Below are positions 13,049 through 22,712 of a stretch of 38,168 nt of DNA, one piece after another. The notes under the pieces were generated by a model. The model was not told the DNA's origin and made no database searches. It saw only the letters and a program-made list of their open reading frames with translations. Made by a program: the position numbers and the translations under genes. Numbering within the stretch: position 1 is the stretch's first letter; each line of letters begins with the position of its first letter. The stretch is from Actinospica durhamensis (GTDB lineage Bacteria; Actinomycetota; Actinomycetes; Streptomycetales; Catenulisporaceae), in contig NZ_JAGSOG010000055.1 of assembly GCF_018139695.1 (NCBI RefSeq), forward strand, positions 1-38,168. The letters are read 5' to 3'.

Positions 13049-13345
13049 ATGTCTCTCGACCCGCGCGCCGACGCGCCGTCAACTCCCCCCGCCTCCGCCC
13101 TGATCCGTCCGGGTCACCCGGAACTGTGCTCCATCAAGGTGTTCTGCGGCGACTGCAACTGCGGTTGTCCGGAGCTCTTCCTCGATCCGAAGGCCGACCA
13201 GGCGCGCCGGATCGTGCTCGCCGACGACTTCGGCCAGCGCGTGCAGATGTCCGTGGAACAGCTCGGGGCGCTGGTCAGAGAGGCGAAAGCGGGCGAGCTC
13301 GACCATCTGCTCGCACCGCCGGGCCGGTGCGGCGGGGCCGGGTAG
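13049..13345 (+). CDS. Small cysteine-rich protein, function unknown
   Basis: This 98-residue protein is not one I recognise with certainty. Residues 1-26 are Pro/Ala-rich. Then comes a compact cluster of five Cys, C27-x5-C33-x2-C36-x-C38-x-C40, read in [19 protein letters not shown]. The rest is a predicted alpha/beta tail containing [16 protein letters not shown] and [18 protein letters not shown]. The tail resembles small actinobacterial proteins of the DUF397 kind in layout (strand, DDFG-like turn, helix ending in AG), but the Cys cluster is different. The cluster could bind zinc or an iron-sulfur cluster, or be modified. ATG 13049 has GAGG about six bases upstream. The coding frame is supported by strong third-position GC. 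A long nested hairpin starts two bases after the stop, so it probably forms a monocistron ahead of glgB. Confidence 0.72.
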   Translation: MSLDPRADAPSTPPASALIRPGHPELCSIKVFCGDCNCGCPELFLDPKADQARRIVLADDFGQRVQMSVEQLGALVREAKAGELDHLLAPPGRCGGAG

Positions 13346-13346
13346 C

Positions 13347-13410
13347 GCGGGTGACGCGGCGTCGGGTGCCCGGCTGGGGGACGGCCGGGCGTGTACCCGA
13401 CGTAACCCGC
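13347..13410 (+). terminator. Long nested hairpin between the Cys-rich gene and glgB
   Basis: There are three nested helices. GCGGGT (13347-13352) pairs with ACCCGC (13405-13410), CGTCGGGT (13360-13367) with ACCCGACG (13395-13402), and GCCCGGC (13368-13374) with GCCGGGC (13384-13390). It starts two bases after the stop of the Cys-rich gene and ends 33 bases before the earliest glgB start. It may terminate the first transcript or act as a leader element for glgB. Confidence 0.6.
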
Positions 13411-13442
13411 CCGCCTCCCGTTATGCGCACATACGTGGCAGG

Positions 13443-15926
13443 GTGGGACGGGTGAAGGGAAGCAGCGAAACTCTCAGCCGACATTCCGACGCCGTGTCCA
13501 CCGATGCCATGTCCGACCAGGCCGAACCCCCTGCCCACGCCTCCGCCGAAGCCCACGCCGAGTCCCCGGCGGCGCACCCCGAACGCCTGCGCCCGCGCGA
13601 GCGCGACGCCCTGCTCGGCGGCGCCTGCGGCGATCCGCACGCGCTGCTCGGCGCCCACCCGGGGCCGGACGGCCGCCGGATCGTGCGGGTCCTGAGACCC
13701 TTCGCCGACGCCGTGGCGGTGCTCCAGGAGGATGGGGAGCATCCGCTCAGGGCCGAGGGCGAGGGCCTGTTCAGCGGGTTCGTGCCCGGCCGGGTGGAGG
13801 ACCCCTACCGGCTGCGGGTGGACTACGGCGAGGCGAGCCTCGAGCAGATCGACGGCTACCGGTTCCTGCCCGCGCTCGGCGAGATGGACCTGCACCTGAT
13901 CGGCGAGGGCCGGCACGAGCAGCTGTGGGAGGCGCTCGGCGCGCATGTGCGCACCCTGACGGCGCCCGACGGCTCGAGCGCGACCGGGGCCGGATTCGCC
14001 GTGTGGGCGCCGAACGCGCGCGGAGTGCGGGTGATCGGCGACTTCAACTACTGGGACGGGCTGGCCCACCCGATGCGCGTGCTCGGCGGCAGCGGCGTGT
14101 GGGAGCTGTTCGTGCCCGGGATCGGGACCGGACACCGGTATAAATACGAGATCCTCGGCCGGGACGGGATCTGGCGGCAGAAGGCCGACCCGCTGGCGCA
14201 GCAGACCGAGTGCCCGCCGGACACCGCGTCCGTGCTGACCCGCTCGGAGTACACCTGGCAGGACGAGCAGTGGCTGCGGGCGCGGGCCGCGGCCGACCCG
14301 TACGCCGCGCCGCAGTCGGTCTACGAGGTGCACCTGGCCTCCTGGCGGCCCGGGCTGACCTACCGCCAGCTGGCCGAACAGCTGCCTTCGTACGTCAACG
14401 AGCTCGGATTCACCCACGTGGAGATCCTGCCGCCGACCGAGCACCCGTTCGGCGGGTCCTGGGGCTACCAGGTCTCCTCCTACTTCGCGCCCACCGCCCG
14501 GCTCGGCGGACCGGACGACTTCCGCGTGCTGGTGGACGCGCTGCACCAGGCCGGGATCGGGGTGATCGTGGACTGGGTGCCGGCGCACTTCCCCAAGGAC
14601 GCCTGGGCGCTGGCCCAGTTCGACGGCACCAGCCTGTACGAGCACCCGGACCCGTGGCGCGGCGAGCACCCGGACTGGGGCACGCTGGTGTTCGACTACG
14701 GGCGCAACGAGGTGCGCAACTTCCTGATGGCCTCGGCGATCTACTGGTGCGAGGAGATGCACATCGACGGCCTGCGGGTCGACGCGGTGGCCTCGATGCT
14801 CTACCTGGACTACTCGCGCGAGGCGGGCGCCTGGCATCCGAACGCGTACGGCGGCCGGGAGAACCTGGAGGCGGTCTCCTTCGTGCAGGAGCTGACCGCG
14901 ACGGTGTACAAGCGCGTGCCCGGCGTGATGATGATCGCCGAGGAGTCGACCTCCTGGCCCGGCGTGACGCTGGCGACGGACCGCTACTCGGACGGCTCGT
15001 CCTTCTCCGGCCTCGGCTTCGGCTTCAAGTGGAACCTGGGCTGGATGCACGACACGCTCGACTACCTGGCCGAGGAGCCGTTCAACCGGCGCTACCACCA
15101 CCATCAGATGACTTTCTCGCTGATGTACGCCTACAGCGAGAACTTCGTGCTGCCGCTCAGCCACGACGAGGTCGTGCACGGCAAGGGCTCGCTGCTGCGC
15201 AAGATGCCGGGCGACCGCTGGCAGCAGCTGGCCAATCTCAGGGCCCTGTTCGCGTACATGTGGGCGCACCCGGGCAAGAAGCTGCTGTTCTCCGGCGGCG
15301 AGTTCGGGCAGGACGCCGAGTGGTCCGAGCAGCGCGGCCTCGACTGGTGGCTGCTGGACAACCCCGGGCACCGCGGCGTGTTCCGCACCGTGCAGGACCT
15401 GAACGCGGCCTACCGGGCCAGGCCGGCCCTGTGGGAGCAGGACTTCGCCGGCGGCGGGTTCACCTGGCTGTCCGCCGACGACGCCGAGCACAACGTCTTC
15501 GCGTTCGTGCGCTGGTCCGCGGACGGGCGGCCGCTGGTGTGCGTGGCGAACTTCGCCGGGGTGCCGTGGGAGGGCTACCGGCTGCCGCTGCCCTGGTCGG
15601 CCGAGCAGGCCGGGGAATGGGTCGAGGTGCTCAACACCGACGCGGAGCAGTACGGCGGCAGCGGGGTCGGCAACTTCGGCCGGGTGCGGACGGTGGACGA
15701 GGCGATGTGGAACCAGCCCGCGCACGCGGTGCTGCGCCTGCCCCCGCTGGGCGTGCTCTGGCTCGAGCCGGCGCCGGCGGGCGAGGCGACGCAGCACGCG
15801 GATTCGGCGGCCGCCGTGGACGCGGCGGTGTCGCAGGACACCGCGACGACGTCGCAGGACACGGGCGCGGCCGCCGCGGCGGCGGGCGAGCCGGTCGAGC
15901 TGGAGGATCTTTCGGCCGAATACTGA
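13443..15926 (+). CDS. glgB: 1,4-alpha-glucan branching enzyme
   Basis: This GH13 enzyme introduces alpha-1,6 branches into glycogen. An N-terminal glucan-binding region is followed by a CBM48-like domain ([22 protein letters not shown], here cited by its ends at about residues 183-204). The catalytic barrel holds the nucleophile Asp447 in [10 protein letters not shown], the acid/base Glu500 in MIAEEST, and Asp575 in [11 protein letters not shown], numbered from 13443. From GTG 13443 it has 827 residues, longer than the usual 730 or so. Part of this is a Pro/Ala/Glu-rich N-terminal extension, and part a 50-residue Ala/Thr/Gln-rich C-terminal tail. Starts at 13452 (GTG) and 13508 (ATG) are also possible; none has a strong Shine-Dalgarno site. 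No other glycogen gene is in the window. Confidence 0.95.
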   Translation: MGRVKGSSETLSRHSDAVSTDAMSDQAEPPAHASAEAHAESPAAHPERLRPRERDALLGGACGDPHALLGAHPGPDGRRIVRVLRPFADAVAVLQEDGEHPLRAEGEGLFSGFVPGRVEDPYRLRVDYGEASLEQIDGYRFLPALGEMDLHLIGEGRHEQLWEALGAHVRTLTAPDGSSATGAGFAVWAPNARGVRVIGDFNYWDGLAHPMRVLGGSGVWELFVPGIGTGHRYKYEILGRDGIWRQKADPLAQQTECPPDTASVLTRSEYTWQDEQWLRARAAADPYAAPQSVYEVHLASWRPGLTYRQLAEQLPSYVNELGFTHVEILPPTEHPFGGSWGYQVSSYFAPTARLGGPDDFRVLVDALHQAGIGVIVDWVPAHFPKDAWALAQFDGTSLYEHPDPWRGEHPDWGTLVFDYGRNEVRNFLMASAIYWCEEMHIDGLRVDAVASMLYLDYSREAGAWHPNAYGGRENLEAVSFVQELTATVYKRVPGVMMIAEESTSWPGVTLATDRYSDGSSFSGLGFGFKWNLGWMHDTLDYLAEEPFNRRYHHHQMTFSLMYAYSENFVLPLSHDEVVHGKGSLLRKMPGDRWQQLANLRALFAYMWAHPGKKLLFSGGEFGQDAEWSEQRGLDWWLLDNPGHRGVFRTVQDLNAAYRARPALWEQDFAGGGFTWLSADDAEHNVFAFVRWSADGRPLVCVANFAGVPWEGYRLPLPWSAEQAGEWVEVLNTDAEQYGGSGVGNFGRVRTVDEAMWNQPAHAVLRLPPLGVLWLEPAPAGEATQHADSAAAVDAAVSQDTATTSQDTGAAAAAAGEPVELEDLSAEY

Positions 15927-16041
15927 GACGCGAAAAGTGAACCGAGGGCAATTGCGGCAATCCTCAGTTCACTTCGGCCAGACTTCGCCCCGCGTTCACC
16001 TGATCTCTCTCCAGGTACCAACCCATGGATGGTCTGATCCC

Positions 16042-16074
16042 CCAGCGAGCCCTTCCGGCTCGCTGGAGGCCTCC
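16042..16074 (+). promoter_or_regulatory. Leader hairpin before the secreted protein gene
   Basis: CCAGCGAGCC (16042-16051) pairs perfectly with GGCTCGCTGG (16057-16066) around the loop CTTCC. It is followed at once by the palindrome GGAGGCCTCC (16065-16074). It ends about 20 bases before the ATG at 16095 and just ahead of the AAGGAGAGAG ribosome site. It could terminate glgB transcription or control the next gene. Confidence 0.55.
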
Positions 16075-16094
16075 GTGAGAAGGAGAGAGAACGC

Positions 16095-17759
16095 ATGCTC
16101 GACCGTAGTTCCAGCCCCGGGCGCCGGGGACGGCGCGGCGCACTCGGAGTGGCAGCCTCGCTGGCGATCGGCGCCTGCGTGGCCGGCGCGACCGGCGGCA
16201 CCGCCCAGGCGGCCGTGAAGGGCGAGGCGCGGGGCGGGCTGCTCCCGGGTGGCCTGCTGGTGAGCCGGGTGCACTACACCGGGACCGCCGCCCTGATCAC
16301 CCCCGGCGTGACCGTGCTGCCCACCGGGGTGACCGCGATCGCCGACGGCAGTTTCGCGCACGTGTGGGACAACGTCTCGGTGGACCCGAACTTCGGCGTC
16401 ACCGCGCCGATCTACCTCGACGAGGTCACCTCGCGCGGCACCCGGGTCGGCACCATCGCCGTGCCGGACGCCACCACCGGATCCAAGCGCGGCCAGGCCG
16501 GGATGACCAGCAGCTTCTCCTCGAAGTCGGAGCTGGCGCTGAACCTGTCCACCAACGGCTCCGCGGTGACCTTCATGGGTTACGCGGTCGCGCCGAACAC
16601 CATCGACGCGTCCAACGCGAACACCCCCGGCGTGCTCGACCCGACCAACCCGGACGCGCAGTCGGTCTACCGCACCATCGCCCAGCTCGGCGCCGACGGC
16701 CAGTTCCGGTTCACCCTGACCAACGCCTACAGCGGGGACAACGGCCGCGCGGCGATCCTGAACAACGCCACCGGCCAGTACTACACCGCCGGAAACTCCA
16801 ACAACGGCACCGGCACCTCCGTCAGCGGCCTGATCTCGGGCACCGGCGCGCAGCTGGTCACCGCGTCCCGGGCGCCGGAGCAGGAGCAGCAGCCGGGTGC
16901 GCCGACCCCGGTCGGCGGCTTCAGCGTGACCGAGCTGCCCGGCGTGACCAAGGCGGACAAGCTCGGCAAGGACACGAACTTCGCCGCCGTCGCCGAGTAC
17001 GACAACGTGCTCTACTACACCAAGGGTTCGGGCAGCAACGGCGTCGACACCGTCTACTTCGTCGACACCACCGGCACCGCCTGCCCGAGCGGCGTCGGCA
17101 CGCCCGCGGCCCACGCGCCGCTGCCCACCGCGGCCGACACCTACGACGCGCAGACCGGTCAGCCGGCCGACGACATGTGCATCCTGGCCGGGTTCCCGAC
17201 CGGGCTGGCCAAGGCGATCAAGACCCCGGACACCGGCGCCGTGAGCAACGCCGCCGACTTCGGCGCGCTGTGGTTCGCCGACTCCAGCACGCTCTACGTG
17301 GCCGACGCCGGCAGCGGCGACGCCACCTACAGCGACGGCTCCTACACCACCGCGGCGGCGCAGAGCCTGGCCGGCATCCAGAAGTGGTCGCTGGTCGACG
17401 GCAGCTGGACCTACGACTACACCCTGAACACGGGCCTGGACCTGGGCGTGCCCTACACCGTGCGCGGCCTGCCCACCGGCACCAACGCGATCACCGGCAC
17501 CCCGTGGACCCCGGCCGTCGACGGCATCCGCAACTTCACCGGCCAGGTGAACCGGGACGGCACCGTCACCCTGTACGGCGTGACCACCTCGATCGGCGGC
17601 GTGTCCGACCCCGGCGCCAACCCGAACAAGCTGGTCAGCGTGACCGACTCGATCTCGGCCACGACCGAGCCGAGCCGGGAGCACTACACCACGCTCGAGA
17701 CCGCGAACGCGGGCGACGTGCTGCGCGGCGTCTCCTTCGCGCCGCACGCCACCTGGTAG
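16095..17759 (+). CDS. Secreted protein of unknown function (beta-rich, propeller-like)
   Basis: This 554-residue protein begins with an Arg-rich n-region (RRGRRGALGV, about residues 10-20) and a hydrophobic core. It has a likely signal-peptidase site after AQA (about 39), so it should be exported; a Tat route is possible. The mature part is rich in Gly, Thr, Ser and Asn, with short strand-turn units such as FSSKSELALNLSTNG, VTFMGYAVAP and SGDNGRAAI, and a pair of Cys (TACPSG and DDMCIL) that may form a disulfide. I recall similar secreted proteins in diverse bacteria and fungi with the same FSSKSELALNLS block, but no established function. ATG 16095 has AAGGAGAGAG about eight bases upstream. 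A perfect 16-bp terminator hairpin follows. There is no anchor or sorting signal at the C-terminus, so it is probably released. Confidence 0.8.
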   Translation: MLDRSSSPGRRGRRGALGVAASLAIGACVAGATGGTAQAAVKGEARGGLLPGGLLVSRVHYTGTAALITPGVTVLPTGVTAIADGSFAHVWDNVSVDPNFGVTAPIYLDEVTSRGTRVGTIAVPDATTGSKRGQAGMTSSFSSKSELALNLSTNGSAVTFMGYAVAPNTIDASNANTPGVLDPTNPDAQSVYRTIAQLGADGQFRFTLTNAYSGDNGRAAILNNATGQYYTAGNSNNGTGTSVSGLISGTGAQLVTASRAPEQEQQPGAPTPVGGFSVTELPGVTKADKLGKDTNFAAVAEYDNVLYYTKGSGSNGVDTVYFVDTTGTACPSGVGTPAAHAPLPTAADTYDAQTGQPADDMCILAGFPTGLAKAIKTPDTGAVSNAADFGALWFADSSTLYVADAGSGDATYSDGSYTTAAAQSLAGIQKWSLVDGSWTYDYTLNTGLDLGVPYTVRGLPTGTNAITGTPWTPAVDGIRNFTGQVNRDGTVTLYGVTTSIGGVSDPGANPNKLVSVTDSISATTEPSREHYTTLETANAGDVLRGVSFAPHATW

Positions 17760-17778
17760 CAGCCGGCGCGCGAACGAG

Positions 17779-17815
17779 ACCGGCCGTGGCGGACGCACTG
17801 TCCGCCACGGCCGGT
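17779..17815. terminator. Perfect 16-bp bidirectional terminator hairpin
   Basis: ACCGGCCGTGGCGGAC (17779-17794) is the exact reverse complement of GTCCGCCACGGCCGGT (17800-17815), with the five-base loop GCACT. It lies between the secreted protein gene (plus) and folD (minus), which converge here. Confidence 0.92.
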
Positions 17816-17861
17816 TCGGCGTTTTCCGGGAGCCCGCAGAACCCGCGCAGCCCGGAATGCC

Positions 17862-18719
17862 TCAGCGCAGGCCGGCGGCGCGCTCGGCCGCCTCGACCAC
17901 GTTCGTCAGCAGCAGCGCGCGGGTCATCGGGCCCACGCCGCCGGGGTTGGGCGAGAGGAACCCGGCCACCTCGGCCACGTTCGGGTGCACATCGCCGGTG
18001 AGCTTGCCGTCCACGTGCGCGACGCCCACGTCCAGCACGGCCGCGCCGGGCTTGACCATGTCCGGGGTGATCATGTGCGGTACGCCGGCCGCGGCCACGA
18101 CGACGTCGGCGCGGCGGGTGTGCGCGGCCAGGTCGCGGGTGCCGGTGTGGCACAGCGTCACGGTGGAGTTCTCGCTGCGGCGGCTCAGGATCAGGCCGAG
18201 CGGGCGCCCGACCGTGATGCCGCGGCCGACCACGACCACCTCGGCGCCGTTGAGCTCCACGCCGAAGCGGCGCAGCAGCACCACGCAGCCCCAGGGCGTG
18301 CACGGCAGCGGGGTCGGCTCGCCGAGCACCAGCTTGCCCAGGCTCAGCGGGTGCAGGCCGTCGGCGTCCTTGGCCTGGTCGATCCGCTGGAGCACGCGGA
18401 ACTCGTCGAGGCCCTTGGGCAGCGGCAGCTGCACCAGGTAGGCGTGACAGGCCGGGTCCGCGTTGAGCTCCTCGACCACGGCCTCGACCTCGGCCTGGGT
18501 GGCCGTGGCGGGCAGCCGCTTGTCGATGGAGTTGATACCGATCAGAGCGCTGTCGCGGTGCTTCATCGACACGTACGCGTGCGAGCCGGGGTCATCGCCC
18601 ACCAGGACCGTGCCGAGGCCGGGCACGACGCCGAGGTCCCGCAGCTTCTCCACCCGGGCCGCGAGGTCCGCGCGGACCTCCTTCGCGGTCGCCCAGCCGT
18701 CCAACACCGTTGCCGTCAT
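17862..18719 (-). CDS. folD: Methylenetetrahydrofolate dehydrogenase / cyclohydrolase
   Basis: This 285-residue bifunctional enzyme converts 5,10-methylene-THF to 10-formyl-THF, supplying one-carbon units for purN and purH nearby. Catalytic Tyr49 and Lys53 lie in [18 protein letters not shown] (about 97-105) and KDADGL (117-122) are conserved. The NADP site is GRGITVGRP (165-173), and [11 protein letters not shown] is near the C-terminus. ATG 18719 (MTATVLDG) is chosen over the upstream ATG 18728 and the longest start 18749, because GAGG lies nine bases before it and the family begins here. It is divergent from the small membrane protein at 18850. Confidence 0.97.
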   Translation of the reverse strand: MTATVLDGWATAKEVRADLAARVEKLRDLGVVPGLGTVLVGDDPGSHAYVSMKHRDSALIGINSIDKRLPATATQAEVEAVVEELNADPACHAYLVQLPLPKGLDEFRVLQRIDQAKDADGLHPLSLGKLVLGEPTPLPCTPWGCVVLLRRFGVELNGAEVVVVGRGITVGRPLGLILSRRSENSTVTLCHTGTRDLAAHTRRADVVVAAAGVPHMITPDMVKPGAAVLDVGVAHVDGKLTGDVHPNVAEVAGFLSPNPGGVGPMTRALLLTNVVEAAERAAGLR

Positions 18720-18849
18720 ATCGCCCATCCTCGCATTCGTCGCGTGCACACGCCCTGCTCTATCCGAACCCGGCGGCGTGTTCTAGGCTCGGGTCCGATC
18801 TTCCGATCTTCCTACTTCCACCGATAACGGCCCGAAGGGTGAACGCACC

Positions 18850-19248
18850 ATGTCCAAACCCACAGGTAGCGCCCCGCGGCTACCGGGCGGCCAGGCCCTG
18901 GAGCCGTCGCTGTTCGGCGACGAGCCCGAGGTGCAGGGCCCGCAGCGGGCCGGCAAGTCGACCGTCGTCGCGCTGGCGCTGGGCATCGTGTCGGTACTGC
19001 TGATCCTGATCCTGCCGCTGTACGGGCTGATCATCGCCCTGATCGCGCTCTATCTGGGCATCAGGGCCGTGCGCCGCAAGGTCAGGGGCACCCTGGTCAC
19101 CGCCGCCGTCGCGGTGAGCGTGTTCGGGCTCGTCGGCAACGGGCTGATGACCACGGCCGAGTGGAACGCCACCAAGTCCTGCAAGAGCATTCCCACCAGC
19201 GACACCACCCCGTACCAGAACTGCATCAAGCAGAACCTGCGGCTCTAG
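18850..19248 (+). CDS. Small DUF4190-like membrane protein
   Basis: This 132-residue protein has a short Pro/Gly-rich cytoplasmic N-terminus. Hydrophobic segments lie at about residues 38-73 (probably two helices in hairpin, broken at LPLYG) and 80-102. A short C-terminal tail has two Cys (SCKSIP and QNCIKQ) that could pair outside the cell. The layout resembles the larger protein at 21711-22712, which also ends in a two-Cys tail after its last helix. ATG 18850 has AAGGGTGA about eight bases upstream. Function is unknown. It shares a 130-base divergent promoter region with folD, in which GATCTTCC is repeated in tandem (about 18798-18813). Confidence 0.72.
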   Translation: MSKPTGSAPRLPGGQALEPSLFGDEPEVQGPQRAGKSTVVALALGIVSVLLILILPLYGLIIALIALYLGIRAVRRKVRGTLVTAAVAVSVFGLVGNGLMTTAEWNATKSCKSIPTSDTTPYQNCIKQNLRL

Positions 19249-19263
19249 CCCGGTCCCGCACCG

Positions 19264-19293
19264 GGCCGCGGACGGATCGCTCCGCCCGCGGCC
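19264..19293. terminator. Hairpin between convergent small membrane gene and purH
   Basis: GGCCGCGGACGGA (19264-19276) pairs with TCCGCCCGCGGCC (19281-19293), with one A-C mismatch and the loop TCGC. It sits between the stops of two convergent genes. Confidence 0.75.
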
Positions 19294-19321
19294 GTGCGCT
19301 CAGCGAGCGCATCTCGGCGTG

Positions 19322-20944
19322 CTAGTGCGCGAAGTGCCGGGTGCCGGTGAGGTACATCGAGACCCCGGCGGCCTCGGCGGCCGCGATGGAGTCGGCGTCG
19401 CGGACCGAGCCGCCCGGCTGCACCACCGCGCGCACCCCGGCGTCGATCAGCACCTGCAGGCCGTCGGCGAACGGGAAGTACGCGTCGGAGGCGACGACCG
19501 AGCCGGCCGCGCGGTCTCCGGCGCGGGCCACGGCCAGGCGGGCCGAGTCGACCCGGTTGACCTGGCCCATGCCGACGCCGACCGAGGCCTGGCCGTGGGC
19601 CAGCAGGATCGCGTTGGACTTGACCGCGCGCACGGCGTGCCAGGCGAAGGCCAGGTCGGCCAGCACGTCCTCGGACGCAGCCGGTCCCGCGGCCAGCTGC
19701 CAGGCGGCCGGGTCGTCGCCCGGGGCCTGGTAGAGGTCGCCCTCCTGCACCAGCAGGCCGCCGCAGATCTGCCGGAACTCCACTCGGCGCCGGGCCCGGG
19801 CCGGGGTGCGCAGCAGGCGGATGTTCTTGCGGGCGGCCAGGATCTCCACCGCGCCGTCCTCGTAGTCCGGGGCGACGAGCACCTCGGTGAAGATCTCGGC
19901 GACCTGGCGGGCCATCTCCACCGTCACCGGACGGTTGACCGCGATCACGCCGCCGAACGCGGAGACCGGGTCGCAGGCGTGCGCCTTGCGGTGCGCGTCG
20001 GCCACGTCCTCGGTCGAGACCGCGATCCCGCAGGGGTTGGCGTGCTTCATGATCGCCACGCACGGGTCGGTGAAGTCGTACGCGGCGCGCAGGGCGGCGT
20101 CGGCGTCGACGTAGTTGTTGAAGGACATCTCCTTGCCGTGCAGCTGCTCGGCCTCGGCCAGCGTGCCCGCGCTCTCCTGGGCCAGGTACAGCGCCGCGCC
20201 CTGGTGCGGGTTCTCGCCGTAGCGCAGCACCGAGGAGCGGCGGTAGGGCATGGCCAGGAACTCGGGGAACGCGGTCTCGTCGGCCGGGGCGTAGTCCCGG
20301 GCGAACCAGGAGGCCACGGCCGCGTCGTAGGCCGCGGTGTGCGCGAAGGCCTCGGCGGCCAGGCGCTTGCGCTGCTCCAGGCTGAAGCCGCCGTCGGGGC
20401 CGGCCAGCGCGGCCAGCACGTCGCCGTAGCGGGCCGGGTTGACCACGATGGCCACGCTCGGGTGGTTCTTGGCCGCGGCGCGCACCATGGACGGGCCGCC
20501 GATGTCGATCTGCTCCACGCACTCGTCCGGCGTGGCGTCGGAGGCGACGGTCTGCTGGAACGGGTAGAGGTTCGAGACCACGAGGTCGAACGGCTCGATG
20601 CCGAGCTCCTCGAGCTGCGCGACGTGCTCCGGCAGCCGGCGGTCGGCCAGGATGCCCGCGTGCACCTTCGGGTGCAGGGTCTTGACCCGGCCGTCGAGGC
20701 ACTCGGGGAAGCCGGTCAGCTCGGCCACCTCCGTCACCGGCAGCCCGAGGCCGCGGATGAGCGCGGCGCTCTTGCCGGTGGAGACCATCGCCACCCCGGC
20801 CTCGTGCAGGCCGCGCACCAGGTCTTCGAGCCCGGTCTTGTCGTAGACGCTGACCAGCGCCCGCTTGATCTTCACGGTGTCCGCTCCGCTCACTGTGTTC
20901 CTCGTGTCCGTACTCGTCGCACTGGTTTCCTGGGACGCGCTCAT
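19322..20944 (-). CDS. purH: Bifunctional AICAR transformylase / IMP cyclohydrolase
   Basis: This 540-residue enzyme carries out the last two steps of IMP synthesis. The N-terminal IMP cyclohydrolase (MGS-like) domain starts at [18 protein letters not shown] (about 25-42) and includes [17 protein letters not shown]. The C-terminal AICAR transformylase domain starts near [15 protein letters not shown] (239-253) and carries the catalytic Lys-His pair at 300-301 in IMKHANPCG. The FSLEQR to [14 protein letters not shown] segment bridges them. ATG 20944 overlaps the purN stop in ATGA (20941-20944), so the two are translationally coupled. The first 24 residues are Ser/Thr-rich and not part of the fold. 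Confidence 0.98.
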   Translation of the reverse strand: MSASQETSATSTDTRNTVSGADTVKIKRALVSVYDKTGLEDLVRGLHEAGVAMVSTGKSAALIRGLGLPVTEVAELTGFPECLDGRVKTLHPKVHAGILADRRLPEHVAQLEELGIEPFDLVVSNLYPFQQTVASDATPDECVEQIDIGGPSMVRAAAKNHPSVAIVVNPARYGDVLAALAGPDGGFSLEQRKRLAAEAFAHTAAYDAAVASWFARDYAPADETAFPEFLAMPYRRSSVLRYGENPHQGAALYLAQESAGTLAEAEQLHGKEMSFNNYVDADAALRAAYDFTDPCVAIMKHANPCGIAVSTEDVADAHRKAHACDPVSAFGGVIAVNRPVTVEMARQVAEIFTEVLVAPDYEDGAVEILAARKNIRLLRTPARARRRVEFRQICGGLLVQEGDLYQAPGDDPAAWQLAAGPAASEDVLADLAFAWHAVRAVKSNAILLAHGQASVGVGMGQVNRVDSARLAVARAGDRAAGSVVASDAYFPFADGLQVLIDAGVRAVVQPGGSVRDADSIAAAEAAGVSMYLTGTRHFAH

Positions 20945-21579
20945 CGCACCGTCACCTTCCGATCCGTGATGCTCCAGCCGCCCCGGGCCATCCGGCCGAC
21001 GTACTCCACGAGCATGGCGCGTTCGGCGACCTTGATCCGCTCGTGCAGGGTGTCCGCGTCGTCGTCGTCCTCGACCGGCACCGCGCGCTGGGCGATCACG
21101 GGGCCGTCGTCGATGCCGCCGGCCACCGCGAACAGCGTGCAGCCGGTGACCTTGACGCCGTACTCGAGCGCGTCCCTGGCGGAGTGCATGCCGGGGAACG
21201 CGGGCGAGAGGGCGGGGTGGGTGTTGATGATCCGCTCCGGGAAAGCGGCCATGAAGTCGACGCCGAACAGCTTCATGAACCCGGCGCAGATCAGCAGGTC
21301 CGGTTCGTAGGCCGCGGTGGCGTCGCGGATGGCGCGGTCCCAGGAGGGGCGGTCCGGGTAGTCCTTCACCCGGTGGACGAAGGTGGGCACGCCCGCGGCG
21401 GCGGCGCGGCCGAGGGCCGCGATCCCGTCGCGGTCCGCGCCGACGGCGACGACCCGGGCCCCGTACGCGGGGTCCCGACAGGCGTCGAGCAGGGCTTGGA
21501 GGTTGGTGCCAGAGCCCGAGACGAACACGACGAGGCGTGCGGGGGCATGGCTCGGTAAGACAGTCAGAGTGGAGGCCAC
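20941..21579 (-). CDS. purN: Phosphoribosylglycinamide formyltransferase
   Basis: This 212-residue enzyme transfers the formyl group of 10-formyl-THF to GAR, the third step of purine synthesis. The phosphate-binding loop SGSGTN is at 21-26. The catalytic pair Asn119 and His121 is in [13 protein letters not shown], and the folate-side Asp is in GGIDDGP (154-160). GTG 21579 ([10 protein letters not shown]) is preferred over the longer start at 21651, because AAGGGAG lies eight bases upstream and the extra 24 residues are not family-like. It is the first gene of the purN-purH unit. Confidence 0.97.
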   Translation of the reverse strand: MASTLTVLPSHAPARLVVFVSGSGTNLQALLDACRDPAYGARVVAVGADRDGIAALGRAAAAGVPTFVHRVKDYPDRPSWDRAIRDATAAYEPDLLICAGFMKLFGVDFMAAFPERIINTHPALSPAFPGMHSARDALEYGVKVTGCTLFAVAGGIDDGPVIAQRAVPVEDDDDADTLHERIKVAERAMLVEYVGRMARGGWSITDRKVTVR

Positions 21580-21710
21580 GACCGCGGCTCCCTTTCTGTG
21601 AGATTCTGTGACCAGACCGCGCCTTCGAGCGGGACGCGGATGTGCGGCCAACGATATCTATCGATACCGTGAGAGGGCCAATCAGCGACTTAGACGGAGC
21701 CCAGGACACC

Positions 21711-22712
21711 GTGACCGACCCCTCGCCCAGCCAGACCGAGCCCACCGAGCCGGCGCAGGGCACGCCGGACACGCCGGCCGCTGGTGAGGAGCGTGCTCCG
21801 CAGCAGGGCCCGCAGCCGCCGCGCTGGAGTGAGAGCCAGCCGGAGCCGGCGCCCTGGTACGTCGGGCGCCCGGGCGCCGGCAAGCCGAACGGGACCGGCG
21901 CCGGCGGCAACGCCGGCTGGCCGATGCCCCCCGTGCCGCCGATGCCGCCGCAGGACGCCCCGCCGCACGCCCAGGGACCGCAGGAACCGGCGCAGGGCCG
22001 GCAGCCCCAGGGCGCCCCGGGACAGCCGCCCCAGGACCCCGCCAAGGCGCCGGGCGAGGGCCAGGGCGGCGAGCGCAAGCCGGGGCCGCAGGGCGAGGTG
22101 CCGTCGTGGACCGGGCGGCTGCCCGAGCGCGGCGGCCAGAACGGCCAGGGACAGCAGGGCGGTCAGGGCCAGGGCGGTCCCGGTGGCCCGGGTCAGGGGC
22201 CGGGGCAGCGGCCGCCGCAGAACCAGGGGCAGTGGGGTCCGTTCGGACCGCCGCAGCGGCGTCCGGACGGCTCGGGTCCCGGGCAGCGTCCCGGGGCGAC
22301 GGCCGAGCCGCGCGGACCGCTGGACCTGCGCTCGCGCTGGGCCCGCGGCCTGGCCCTGGGCGCGACGGCCTGCATGCTGATCGCGCTGTGGTACGCCTAC
22401 TCCAACATCGCCGCCTTCCCCACCTTCCTGATCAGCGCGGGCGTGAGCCTGGTGCTCGGCATGGTCGGGCTCTGGCTCGGGGTGTTCGCGCAGCGGGCGG
22501 CGATGCGCAAGAACAAGCGCGCCCCGGAGGCGGTGAGCGCGATCGTGTGGAGCTCGATCGCGGCGTTCATCTCGCTGATGATCCTGGCGTACTCGATGAT
22601 CTTCTACACGCAGCTGTCCCAGTTCGCCACCTGTATGCGCTCGGCCACCACGATCGCGCTGCAGAACAAGTGCGTGTCCGACTACGAGAACAGCTACACC
22701 GGGCAGGGCTAG
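21711..22712 (+). CDS. Membrane protein with Pro/Gly/Gln-rich N-terminus (DUF4190-like)
   Basis: This 333-residue protein has two halves. Residues 1 to about 205 are disordered and very rich in Pro, Gly and Gln. The C-terminal part has three membrane segments at about 212-235, 240-265 and 280-310, and ends with a short tail holding two Cys (FATCMRSA and QNKCVSD). Actinobacterial DUF4190-type proteins share this form; function is unknown. GTG 21711 ([11 protein letters not shown]) is chosen over the in-frame ATG at 21642, because the upstream part overlaps the purN promoter zone. AGGA lies just ahead. Its stop TAG is directly followed by the ATG of the DUF2752 gene, so the two form an operon. 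Confidence 0.72.
   Translation: MTDPSPSQTEPTEPAQGTPDTPAAGEERAPQQGPQPPRWSESQPEPAPWYVGRPGAGKPNGTGAGGNAGWPMPPVPPMPPQDAPPHAQGPQEPAQGRQPQGAPGQPPQDPAKAPGEGQGGERKPGPQGEVPSWTGRLPERGGQNGQGQQGGQGQGGPGGPGQGPGQRPPQNQGQWGPFGPPQRRPDGSGPGQRPGATAEPRGPLDLRSRWARGLALGATACMLIALWYAYSNIAAFPTFLISAGVSLVLGMVGLWLGVFAQRAAMRKNKRAPEAVSAIVWSSIAAFISLMILAYSMIFYTQLSQFATCMRSATTIALQNKCVSDYENSYTGQG

Noticed and set aside
13275-15797. Long open frame on the minus strand (about 840 codons) under glgB
   Set aside because: It lies antisense to glgB, which has all catalytic residues. The frame is open only because of codon bias.
15996-17798. Minus-strand frame of about 600 codons opposite the secreted protein
   Set aside because: It is a Gly/Val/Arg-rich shadow that runs through the terminator hairpin and the leader hairpin; the plus frame has a signal peptide and a ribosome site.
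19319-21310. Plus-strand frame of about 663 codons opposite purH and purN
   Set aside because: It is antisense to two enzymes with intact active sites; no ribosome site and no domain.
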